The notes under the pieces are model-generated. The model was not told the origin of the DNA and ran no database searches. It worked only from the letters and a program-made list of their open reading frames with translations. From Streptomyces sp. 11x1 (GTDB lineage Bacteria; Actinomycetota; Actinomycetes; Streptomycetales; Streptomycetaceae): a stretch of 64,000 nt of DNA. Where the stretch lies: contig NZ_CP122458.1 of the NCBI RefSeq assembly GCF_032598905.1, positions 1,612,001 through 1,676,000 of the forward strand. The letters are read 5' to 3'. Both the position numbers and the translations under genes were made by a program. Of the stretch, positions 40,715 through 48,401 are shown in pieces. Each line of letters starts with the position of its first letter. The first letter of the stretch is position 1.

Positions 40715-41278
40715 TCAACCGCCGAGCACCTCGCCCGCTCGCTTGGGATGGCGCCAGGTGAGCGCCTCCTCATCGGGCACGTGCGGCAAAGTGCCGTCCA
40801 CGGCCACGGTCCGAAGCCCTCGATAGGACGAACCGGCCTGCCCAAGGTGGGCGACGGGCCCGGCGAGGATCTCGAACAGCCGCCGCAGCGGTGCCGCTCC
40901 TATGCGCCGTCGGGCCCGGGAAAGTGAGGAGACCGCCGGACGCACCGACGGCAGTCCGTCCAGCCCCGCCGTCAGCTTGCCCCACACACACCGGTAGGAG
41001 CAGTTCTCGAACAGTGCCAGCGCGAGGACGAAGTAGACCACGACCCGGGACGGAAGCAGCCGCAGCCGCTTCTCGCGTGACCCGGCCTCCTCGATCACCG
41101 CGTCCACCAGCATGAAGTCCACGGTCTGCGTCAGCTCGCCCAAGTGACCGGGCGCACACAGACCCCCGGCCGCCTCGGCCGTGCGCGTGATACAGACTTC
41201 TCCTGCGACGGGACTCCCGGTGATCACCTTGCTTCGACAACAAGTTGATCTATCAGGACGTCCCGTTGCGTCATTCAC
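40715..41278 (-). pseudogene. truncated IS4-family transposase gene
   Basis: The frame encodes the N-terminal domain of IS4-type transposases of actinobacteria (APGHLGELTQTVDFMLVDAV, RLRLLPSRVVVYFVLALALF, GAAPLRRLFEILAGPVAHLG) and reaches the first catalytic Asp in VAVDGTL. It then ends shortly after EEALTWRHPKRAG, before the remaining D and E. About half of the enzyme is missing. The start is arbitrary. No matching inverted repeats were found. Confidence 0.85.
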
Positions 41279-41296
41279 CCGGGCTCGACCTGCGAC

Positions 41297-41482
41297 TCAA
41301 GACTCAGACGCAACGGTGTTGGCATGGAAGTCGACGAGGGCGGACCCCACCCAGGGGTACATCCACGTGCCAGAGCCAAAGGTCCCCATCGGGCCGATCC
41401 ACATGCCGGCAACGGAGAGTCCGCGATCGACGGGGAACGGAAAGGCCTTGATCCGGTCGCCGTCCGGGAAGTCTCTGTCCAT
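41297..41482 (-). other. unrecognised 61-codon frame, possible gene fragment
   Basis: A minus-strand frame between the IS4 remnant and the transketolase remnant reads with protein-like composition, including GLSVAGMWIGPMGTFGSG and MYPWVGSALVDFHAN. Its codon positions favour this frame over the other five. It could be the 3' end of a foreign gene trapped at the junction. I cannot name a family. Confidence 0.3.
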
Positions 41483-41774
41483 GATGCCGTCGGTGGAGTG
41501 GTTCGAGGAACAGCCGCGCGAATATCGCGAGAGCGTGGTGCCGCCGTCCGTGCGGGCCCGCGTGGCGGTCGAGGCGGGGCTCGATCTGACCTGGTACCGC
41601 TACGTCGGTGACCACGGCCGCATCGTCTCCCTCGAACACTTCGGCGCCTCCGCCGACGCCAGGACCCTGTTCGCCGAGTACGGCTTCACCGCCGAGAACG
41701 TCGCCGCCGTGGCGAGGAGCGTGCTCGACCGCACGACTCGGCCCGGCACCGACGCGGCCGGCACGCGCGCCTGA
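41478..41774 (+). pseudogene. tkt: 3' remnant of transketolase gene
   Basis: About 98 codons match the C-terminal end of bacterial transketolase: MPSVEWFEEQPREYRESVVPPSVRARVAVEAG, then WYRYVGDHGRIVSLEHFGASA and the final FAEYGFTAENVAAVARSVL. The catalytic thiamine-binding and central domains are absent; sequence before ~41478 is unrelated. It lies directly before a transaldolase start and zwf, the order expected for a tkt-tal-zwf-opcA operon. It is therefore the stump of a once intact gene cut by the islet on its left. Confidence 0.85.
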
Positions 41775-41780
41775 AGGAAG

Positions 41781-41825
41781 ATGATCACTGTCGACACGAC
41801 GCCGCAGGCCAGGGGGAGTTCTTGA
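41781..41825 (+). pseudogene. tal: 5' scar of transaldolase gene (14 codons)
   Basis: Seven bases after the transketolase stop, with GAAGGAAG as ribosome site, ATG begins MITVDTTPQARGSS and then TGA. MITV is the usual start of Streptomyces transaldolases and this is the usual place for tal. The remaining ~360 codons are missing, so the gene was deleted internally, leaving its translation start. The assignment rests on four residues plus gene order. Confidence 0.55.
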
Positions 41826-41847
41826 ACAGCAAGGGAGTTGATGGGGA

Positions 41848-43377
41848 ATGACCACCGAGTGGCGCAATCCGCTCCGGGACGCGGAGGACCGCCGGCTCCC
41901 GAAGATCGCGGGCCCGTCCGGGCTCGTCATCTTCGGGGTGACCGGTGACCTGTCCCGCAAGAAGCTGATGCCGGCCGTGTACGACCTGGCCAACCGGGGT
42001 CTGCTGCCCCCGGGCTTCTCGCTGGTGGGGTTCGCCCGCCGGGACTGGGAGGACGAGGACTTCGCGCAGATCGTGCACGACGCGGTCCGCGAGCACGCCC
42101 GCACCGAGTTCCGCGAGGAGGTCTGGCAGCAGCTCGCCGAGGGGATGCGCTTCATCCCGGGCGACTTCGGTGACGACGAGGCGTTCAAGCGGCTCCGCGA
42201 GGCCGTCGAGGAGCTGGACGGCTCCCGGGGGACGGGCGGCAACTTCGCCTTCTACCTCTCCGTGCCGCCGAGCATGTTCCCGAAGGTCGTCAAGCAGCTC
42301 AAGAAGCACGGCCTGGCCAGTCCGCCCGAGGGTTCCTGGCGGCGCGCGGTCATCGAGAAGCCGTTCGGCCACGACCTGGCCAGCGCACGCGAGCTGAACG
42401 CGGTCCTGCATGAGGTGTTCGACCCCGAGCAGGTCTTCCGCATCGACCACTACCTCGGCAAGGAGACCGTCCAGAACATCCTGGCGCTCCGCTTCGCCAA
42501 CCAGATGTACGAGCCCATCTGGAACCGGAGCTACGTCGACCACGTGCAGATCACCATGGCCGAGGACATCGGCATCGGCGGTCGCGCCGGGTACTACGAC
42601 GGCATCGGCTCGGCCCGAGACGTCATCCAGAACCACCTGCTGCAACTGCTGGCCCTGACCGCCATGGAGGAACCGGCGGCCTTCGACGCCGAGGCGCTGC
42701 TGGCCGAGAAGCTGAAGGCGCTCAAGGCCGTGCGGCTGCCGAAGGACCTGGGCCGGCACACCGTGCGCGGCCAGTACGCGGCCGGCTGGCAGGGCGGCGA
42801 GCGGGTGCGCGGCTATCTGGAGGAGGAGGGCATCGACCGGTCCTCCACCACGGACACCTACGCGGCGGTCAAGCTCGGCATCGACAACCGCCGCTGGGCG
42901 GGCGTCCCCTTCTATCTGCGCACCGGCAAGCGGCTCGGCCGCCGGGTCACCGAGATCGCGGTGGTCTTCCAGCGCGCCCCGCACTCCCCCTTCGACTCCA
43001 CCGCCACCGAGGAGCTGGGGCAGAACGCGATCGTCATCCGGGTGCAGCCGGACGAGGGGATGACCGTGCGCTTCGGCTCGAAGGTGCCGGGTACCTCGAT
43101 GGAGATCCGGGACGTCACGATGGACTTCGCGTACGGCGAGTCGTTCACGGAGTCCAGCCCGGAGGCGTACGAACGGCTGATCCTGGATGTGCTGCTCGGC
43201 GACGCCAACCTCTTCCCCCGCCATCAGGAGGTGGAGGAGTCCTGGAAGATCCTCGACCCGATCGAGGAGTACTGGGCCAAGAACGGCAGGCCCGCGCAGT
43301 ATGCCTCGGGTGGTTGGGGTCCCGCGGAAGCGGACGAGATGCTCGCACAAGACGGACGGAGCTGGCGCAGGCCATGA
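41848..43377 (+). CDS. zwf: glucose-6-phosphate dehydrogenase
   Basis: A 509-residue enzyme that oxidises glucose-6-phosphate to 6-phosphogluconolactone, reducing NADP+ (or NAD+). GVTGDLSRKKLMPAVYDLA is the nucleotide-binding start. RIDHYLGKE with catalytic His201 is the substrate site, and GRRVTEIAVVF plus IRVQPDEGM complete the family pattern. The ATG overlaps nothing upstream; the preceding 22 bp follow the transaldolase scar, so the operon's original upstream genes are broken and its promoter is uncertain. Its stop overlaps the opcA start (ATGA). Confidence 0.96.
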   Translation: MTTEWRNPLRDAEDRRLPKIAGPSGLVIFGVTGDLSRKKLMPAVYDLANRGLLPPGFSLVGFARRDWEDEDFAQIVHDAVREHARTEFREEVWQQLAEGMRFIPGDFGDDEAFKRLREAVEELDGSRGTGGNFAFYLSVPPSMFPKVVKQLKKHGLASPPEGSWRRAVIEKPFGHDLASARELNAVLHEVFDPEQVFRIDHYLGKETVQNILALRFANQMYEPIWNRSYVDHVQITMAEDIGIGGRAGYYDGIGSARDVIQNHLLQLLALTAMEEPAAFDAEALLAEKLKALKAVRLPKDLGRHTVRGQYAAGWQGGERVRGYLEEEGIDRSSTTDTYAAVKLGIDNRRWAGVPFYLRTGKRLGRRVTEIAVVFQRAPHSPFDSTATEELGQNAIVIRVQPDEGMTVRFGSKVPGTSMEIRDVTMDFAYGESFTESSPEAYERLILDVLLGDANLFPRHQEVEESWKILDPIEEYWAKNGRPAQYASGGWGPAEADEMLAQDGRSWRRP

Positions 43378-44312
43378 AGATCGACCTGACTGACACCACG
43401 GCAAGCAAGATCAACAAGGCCCTGGTGCAGGGCCGCCGGGCCATCGGCACGCCCGCCGTGGGCATGGTCCTCACGATGGTGATCGTGACGGACGAGGAGA
43501 ACGCGTACGACTCGATCAAGGCCGCCGAGGAGGCCTCGCACGAGCACCCCTCGCGCACCCTGGTCGTCATCAAGCGGCACGCCCGCACCCCGAAGGACCG
43601 CACCAAGTCGCACCTGGACGCCGAGGTGCGGGTCGGCGCCGACGCGGGCACCGGCGAGACGGTCGTGCTGCGGACGTACGGCGAGGTCTCCGACCACGCC
43701 GACTCCGTGGTCCTGCCGCTGCTGCTGCCGGACGCGCCGGTGGTGGTGTGGTGGCCGGTGGACGCGCCGGAGAACCCGGCGAAGGACCCGCTGGGCGCGC
43801 TCGCGCAGCGCCGGATCACCGACATGTACGCCGTGGAGACCCCGCTCGCCGCACTCGAACAGCGGGTTTCCTCCTACACCCCCGGCGACACCGACCTCGC
43901 CTGGACGCGGCTCACGCCGTGGCGCTCCATGCTCGCGGCCGCCCTCGACCAGGCCAAGGAGACCATCACCTCGGCCGCCGTGGAGAGCGAGGCCGACAAC
44001 CCCAGCGCCGAGCTGCTGGCCCGCTGGCTGGAGGCCCGCCTCGGGGTGTCCGTCGAGCGCGTGCTGACCGCCGGGCCGGTGGTCACGGGCGTACGGCTCG
44101 GCACCGCGAGGGGCGAGGTGGTCATCGACCGGCCCGAGGGGCCGCTCGCCACGCTCACCCTGCCCGGGCAGCCGTCGCGCACCCTCGCCCTGAAGGTCCG
44201 CGCCACCTCCGAGCTGATCGCCGAGGAGCTGCGCCGCCTCGACGCCGACGAGATGTACGCCGTCGCCCTGCGGGGCGGCGCGGGCGACGGGCAGACCGCC
44301 GCCGATGACTGA
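43374..44312 (+). CDS. opcA: glucose-6-phosphate dehydrogenase assembly protein OpcA
   Basis: A 312-residue protein of the OpcA family, an allosteric helper needed for full Zwf activity in cyanobacteria and actinobacteria. Recognisable stretches are MKIDLTDTTASKINKALV at the start, VVVWWPVDAPENPAKDPLG and RITDMYAVE in the middle, and SELIAEELRRLDADEMY near the end. The four-base overlap with zwf supports equimolar production and complex formation. Confidence 0.95.
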   Translation: MKIDLTDTTASKINKALVQGRRAIGTPAVGMVLTMVIVTDEENAYDSIKAAEEASHEHPSRTLVVIKRHARTPKDRTKSHLDAEVRVGADAGTGETVVLRTYGEVSDHADSVVLPLLLPDAPVVVWWPVDAPENPAKDPLGALAQRRITDMYAVETPLAALEQRVSSYTPGDTDLAWTRLTPWRSMLAAALDQAKETITSAAVESEADNPSAELLARWLEARLGVSVERVLTAGPVVTGVRLGTARGEVVIDRPEGPLATLTLPGQPSRTLALKVRATSELIAEELRRLDADEMYAVALRGGAGDGQTAADD

Positions 44313-44353
44313 CACGCCTCCGCTCGACTCCCGTATGGAACAGGTGAACTGAC

Positions 44354-45247
44354 ATGGCAACGATGCAGCTGGGTCTCATCGGTCTCGGCAAGATGGGCGG
44401 CAACATGCGCGAGCGGATCCGCCGCGCCGGCCACACCGTCGTCGGCTACGACCGCAACCCCGAGGTGTCCGACGTGGGCAGCCTCGCCGAACTGGTCGAG
44501 CGCCTCGACGGGCCGCGCACGGTCTGGGTGATGGTCCCGGCCGGCGCTGCCACCCAGTCCGTCGTCGACGAGCTGGCGGAGCTGCTGTCGCCGGGCGACA
44601 CTGTCGTCGACGGCGGCAACTCCCGCTGGACGGACGACGAGAAGCACGCGGCCGAGCTGGGCGCGAAGGGCATCGGCTTCGTCGACGCCGGTGTCTCCGG
44701 CGGCGTCTGGGGCCTGCAGAACGGCTACGCCCTGATGGTCGGCGGCGACGAGGAGCACGTCGAGCGGCTCCAGCCGATCTTCGAGGCGCTCAAGCCGGAG
44801 GGGCCGTACGGCTATGTCCACGCCGGCAAGGTCGGCGCCGGTCACTTCTCCAAGATGGTCCACAACGGCATCGAGTACGCGATGATGCAGGCGTACGCCG
44901 AGGGCTGGGAGCTGCTGGAGAAGGTCGACTCGGTGACGAGCGTGCGCGAGGTGTTCCGCTCCTGGCAGGAGGGGACCGTGATCCGCTCGTGGCTGCTGGA
45001 CCTCGCCGTCAACGCGCTCGACGAGGACGAGCACCTTCAGAAGCTGCGTGGCTACGCCGAGGACTCCGGTGAGGGCCGGTGGACGGTCGAGGCCGCCATC
45101 GACCACGCGGTGCCGCTGCCCGCGATCACCGCGTCGCTGTTCACCCGCTTCGCCTCACGCCAGGACGACTCGCCCCAGATGAAGATGATCGCCGCGCTGC
45201 GCAACCAGTTCGGCGGCCACGCGGTGGAGTCGATGAAGGGGAAGTAG
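44354..45247 (+). CDS. gnd: decarboxylating 6-phosphogluconate dehydrogenase (short form)
   Basis: A 297-residue enzyme of the short GntZ/YqeC-like class (no duplicated C-terminal domain). GLIGLGKMGGNMRERIR is the dinucleotide site, VDGGNSRWTDD and DAGVSGGVWGLQNGYALMVGG the substrate region, and GHFSKMVHNGIEYAMMQ holds the catalytic Lys and Asn. It converts 6-phosphogluconate to ribulose-5-phosphate, completing the oxidative pentose-phosphate branch with Zwf/OpcA. The gap to opcA is only 41 bp. In S. coelicolor-type clusters, as I recall them, a pgi gene lies here, and it is absent. Confidence 0.93.
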   Translation: MATMQLGLIGLGKMGGNMRERIRRAGHTVVGYDRNPEVSDVGSLAELVERLDGPRTVWVMVPAGAATQSVVDELAELLSPGDTVVDGGNSRWTDDEKHAAELGAKGIGFVDAGVSGGVWGLQNGYALMVGGDEEHVERLQPIFEALKPEGPYGYVHAGKVGAGHFSKMVHNGIEYAMMQAYAEGWELLEKVDSVTSVREVFRSWQEGTVIRSWLLDLAVNALDEDEHLQKLRGYAEDSGEGRWTVEAAIDHAVPLPAITASLFTRFASRQDDSPQMKMIAALRNQFGGHAVESMKGK

Positions 45248-45264
45248 ACGCCGATCGGACACAT

Positions 45265-45288
45265 CCCCGCACTCCTCGGGGTGCGGGG
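45265..45288. terminator. hairpin after gnd
   Basis: CCCCGCAC and its complement GTGCGGGG enclose an 8-nt loop, 17 bp after the gnd stop. It is a likely terminator for the zwf-opcA-gnd operon. Confidence 0.75.
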
Positions 45289-45446
45289 AACCGGACCTTC
45301 CGTAGCATTGTCGGCAGATGTGCACATGGCGTGAACTGTCGCTGTGGCCGGAACCGCGCCACCGGTAGCGTGCGGCCCCTGTCCCGTATGCATCGCGTGC
45401 GCATGAGTGCGCGTACATACGCAGCGCGTCGGTAGGGGGAGCGGCG

Positions 45447-48329
45447 ATGGCCGAGACAGGGCAGCACGATCAGCGCTACGAGCGGTACGACGGGGGCAGC
45501 CCCGAGGCCGAGCGGCTCGTGTTCGAGCGGTTGGCACGGGAGCTGATGGAGGTCCAGGTCAGAAACCGGCGGGCCGGGGGCGGTGGCCTCGCTCGGGCGT
45601 TCCACGCGAAGGCGCCGCTGGGCGTGGAGAACGCGCGGCTGCGGTTCCACGACGACCTGCCGGTGGCGTTGCGGACCGGGTTCGCGCAGCCGGGTGCCGA
45701 CTACCCCGCGGTGGTCCGGCTGTCCAACGCGAGCGGGATCCGGCAGGGGGACGGCTCACCCGATCTGCGGGGCGCGGCCGTGCGGGTGCGGGTGTCGGAG
45801 GGGGTGAGCCACGATCTACTGGCCACCAGTTTCCCGGTGTCGCACGCGAGCGACGCGCGGGAGTTCGTGGCGTTCGCCAAGGCCATGGCGGGAGCCCGGA
45901 GTCGGCTGCGGAAGGCGTTCGCACTGTTCGTGAAGCTGCCGCTGGCGGTGGGGCCGAGGACGGCCGCACGGATGCGGCGCAATGTGACGGCGGCCACCCG
46001 ACGGCCCGTCAACTCCCTGGCCACCGAGACCTACTGGAGCCGCGGCGCCATTCTGTGGGGCGACGCCGGTCCGGTGCGCTATCTGCTGCGGCCCGCGCCC
46101 GGCACACCGGCGGCGGCCGAGCCCGATCGCCGGGACCCGGACTTCCTGCACCGGGAGCTGGCGCGGCGGCTCGGGCAGGCGGACGTGGCGTTCGATCTGT
46201 GCGTGCAGCGGTACGTGGACGAGCGGCGCACACCGGTCGAGGACGCGGCGGCGGAGTGGAAGGACGCGGTGGCGCCGGCGGTGCCGATCGCCCGGCTCAC
46301 CGTCCCCGCACAGAAGCTGGACGGGGCCGAGGCTCGGGCGGCGGCACGGCGGATCGAGGACCTGACCTTCAATCCGTGGTACACGACCGATGATTTCCGG
46401 CCATTGGGCCATATCAACCGGGCCCGGAAGGCCGGGTACCGGGCGAGCGGCGCGCACCGCCTCGGGCAGCGCTTCGTCACCGAGGAACCCCTGCGCAACA
46501 AGGTGCTCGGCCGTCTCGTGGGCCCCGCGCTCGGGCTGCTGAACCGTGCCGTGCCGTGGCACCGGCTGCCGTTGTCGCTGAGTCTGCTGAACCTGGTCTT
46601 CCTGCGGAAGACGCTGCGCCGGCTGAACCTGATCGACACCGAGGTCCGCGAGGCCCCGCCGAAGGCCCAGCCCGTGCCGGAGCCGATCCCGGAGCGGCTG
46701 CGCACGGAGCGGTCGTACGACGGGACGTACAACGATCTGTCGGAGCCGGCGATGGGCGCGGTGGGGGCCGCGTTCGGGCGGAACCTGAAGCCGGACTACC
46801 GGCCGGACACCTTCGACACACCGAACCCGGTGACGGTCAGCAGGCAGCTGCTGCACCGGGAGAGCTTCGTGCCGGCGACCTCGCTCAATGTGCTGGCGGC
46901 GGCGTGGATCCAGTTCCAGGTGCACGACTGGGTGAACCACCGGCGGTACAAGACCGGTGACCGCAGTGTGGAGGTGCCGCTGCCGCCCGGCTACGACGGG
47001 ACCTGGCGGAACGTGCCGGGCGGCCCGACCGAGCGGGTGATGCGGTTCGCCGAGAACGAGGGCCTGGAGGTGCCCGGCCGCCCGCCGATCCTGTTCGCCA
47101 ACTCCGCCTCGCACTGGTGGGACGGCTCCGAGGTGTACGGCGAGAACGAGCGGACCGCACGGTCCCTGCGCGAGCCGGACGGGGGCGCGAAACTCCGCCT
47201 GGAGGACGGCCATCTGCCGGGCGGCACCCACGGCATCCCGCTCACCGGCTTCAACGAGAGCTGGTGGATGGGCCTCAGCGCCCTGCACACGCTCTTCGCG
47301 CGGGAGCACAACGCGATCTGCGACGCGCTGCGGGCGCAGTACCCCTCGATGAGCGAGGAGAAGATCTACCAGACGGCCCGGCTCGTGGTGTCCGCGCTGA
47401 TCGCGAAGATCCACACCGTGGAGTGGACGCCCGCGATCCTGGCCACCGAGGCGATCGATCGCGCGCTGCGCACCAACTGGTCGGGCCCGCCGAAGAACTG
47501 GCTCAACCAGCTGGGCCTGTGGCTGTTCGAGGCGCACTCGCTGACCGGCATCCCGAAGACGCTGCCGGACCACCACTCGGCGCCGTACTCACTGACGGAG
47601 GACTTCACCACCGTCTACCGTATGCATCCGCTGATCCCGGACGACTTCGAGCTGCGGGAGCACCAGTTCGGGCGGCGGCTGCAGACGGTGGGCTTCCCCG
47701 ACATCCAGGGCGGGGCGGCCGAGGCGCAGATCCGGAAGACGGGACTCGCGAACGCGCTGTACTCGTTCGGGATCGCCCACCCCGGCGCGATCACCCTGCA
47801 CAACTTCCCCCGCTCGCTCCAGCGCTTCGAGCGGGACGGGGAGATCATCGATCTGTCGGTCGTCGACCTGGTCCGCACGCGCAGGCGGGGGGTGCCGCGC
47901 TACAACGACTTCCGGGCCGGGCTGCACCGGGGGCGGATCCGTTCCTTCGAGGAGCTGACCGAGAACCCCGAGACGCTGGCGCGGCTCAAGGACGTCTACC
48001 GGGACGTGGACGAGATCGACACCGTGGTCGGGCTGTTCGCGGAGAACCCGCCGGAGGGCTTCGGCTTCAGCGACACCGCCTTCCGGATCTTCGTCCTGAT
48101 GGCCAGCCGACGGCTGCAGAGCGACCGCTTCCTGACGGTCGACTACCGGCCCGAGGTCTACACACCGCTCGGCATCGACTGGGTCGAGAAGGGCGGCATG
48201 AACGCGGTGGTCCAGCGCCACTGCCCGGAGCTGGCACCCCTCCTGCCGCGCGACGCGAGCGCCTTCGCGCCGTGGCGGACGGTGCCCACGACCGGCACCA
48301 CCGGTACGACCGACGGCGGTTCACCATGA
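45447..48329 (+). CDS. catalase-like/alpha-dioxygenase-like haem fusion protein
   Basis: A 960-residue cytoplasmic protein with two apparent haem domains. Residues ~20-345 resemble mini-catalases/allene oxide synthases: distal His53 in RAFHAKA, Asn94 in RLSNASG, and a proximal RxxxY (Arg327, Tyr331) in FNPW-RPLGHINRARKAGY. Residues ~415-935 resemble animal-type haem peroxidases of the alpha-dioxygenase/cyclooxygenase branch: FGRNLKPDYRPDTFDTPNP, distal His493 in WIQFQVHDW, LHTLFAREHNAICD, and TVYRMHPLIPDDF with catalytic Tyr724 and proximal His727. The inferred job is oxygenation of a fatty acid and conversion of the hydroperoxide, i.e. oxylipin formation. GGGGGAG precedes the ATG. A plain peroxidase role is the alternative. 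Confidence 0.8.
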   Translation: MAETGQHDQRYERYDGGSPEAERLVFERLARELMEVQVRNRRAGGGGLARAFHAKAPLGVENARLRFHDDLPVALRTGFAQPGADYPAVVRLSNASGIRQGDGSPDLRGAAVRVRVSEGVSHDLLATSFPVSHASDAREFVAFAKAMAGARSRLRKAFALFVKLPLAVGPRTAARMRRNVTAATRRPVNSLATETYWSRGAILWGDAGPVRYLLRPAPGTPAAAEPDRRDPDFLHRELARRLGQADVAFDLCVQRYVDERRTPVEDAAAEWKDAVAPAVPIARLTVPAQKLDGAEARAAARRIEDLTFNPWYTTDDFRPLGHINRARKAGYRASGAHRLGQRFVTEEPLRNKVLGRLVGPALGLLNRAVPWHRLPLSLSLLNLVFLRKTLRRLNLIDTEVREAPPKAQPVPEPIPERLRTERSYDGTYNDLSEPAMGAVGAAFGRNLKPDYRPDTFDTPNPVTVSRQLLHRESFVPATSLNVLAAAWIQFQVHDWVNHRRYKTGDRSVEVPLPPGYDGTWRNVPGGPTERVMRFAENEGLEVPGRPPILFANSASHWWDGSEVYGENERTARSLREPDGGAKLRLEDGHLPGGTHGIPLTGFNESWWMGLSALHTLFAREHNAICDALRAQYPSMSEEKIYQTARLVVSALIAKIHTVEWTPAILATEAIDRALRTNWSGPPKNWLNQLGLWLFEAHSLTGIPKTLPDHHSAPYSLTEDFTTVYRMHPLIPDDFELREHQFGRRLQTVGFPDIQGGAAEAQIRKTGLANALYSFGIAHPGAITLHNFPRSLQRFERDGEIIDLSVVDLVRTRRRGVPRYNDFRAGLHRGRIRSFEELTENPETLARLKDVYRDVDEIDTVVGLFAENPPEGFGFSDTAFRIFVLMASRRLQSDRFLTVDYRPEVYTPLGIDWVEKGGMNAVVQRHCPELAPLLPRDASAFAPWRTVPTTGTTGTTDGGSP

Positions 48330-48342
48330 CGCCGTGACAGAC

Positions 48343-48377
48343 GACCCGGGGTCATGTGTCACGTGGTGCCCCGGGTC
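48343..48377. terminator. hairpin between the haem fusion and its downstream gene
   Basis: GACCCGGGG and CCCCGGGTC form a 9-bp stem, 13 bp after the haem-protein stop and 24 bp before the next start. It may partly terminate transcription or adjust the ratio of the two proteins. Confidence 0.6.
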
Positions 48378-48401
48378 CGAACGACAACGGGGGGAACACG
48401 C

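Noticed and set aside
40459..40845. A 128-codon minus-strand frame before the SGNH hydrolase gene
   Set aside because: Overlaps the IS4 remnant in another frame, Arg/Pro-rich, no ribosome site or family resemblance.
41181..41774. A full 197-aa gene ending at the tkt stop
   Set aside because: Only the last ~98 codons match transketolase; the upstream part is unrelated junction DNA, so it is a stump rather than a gene.
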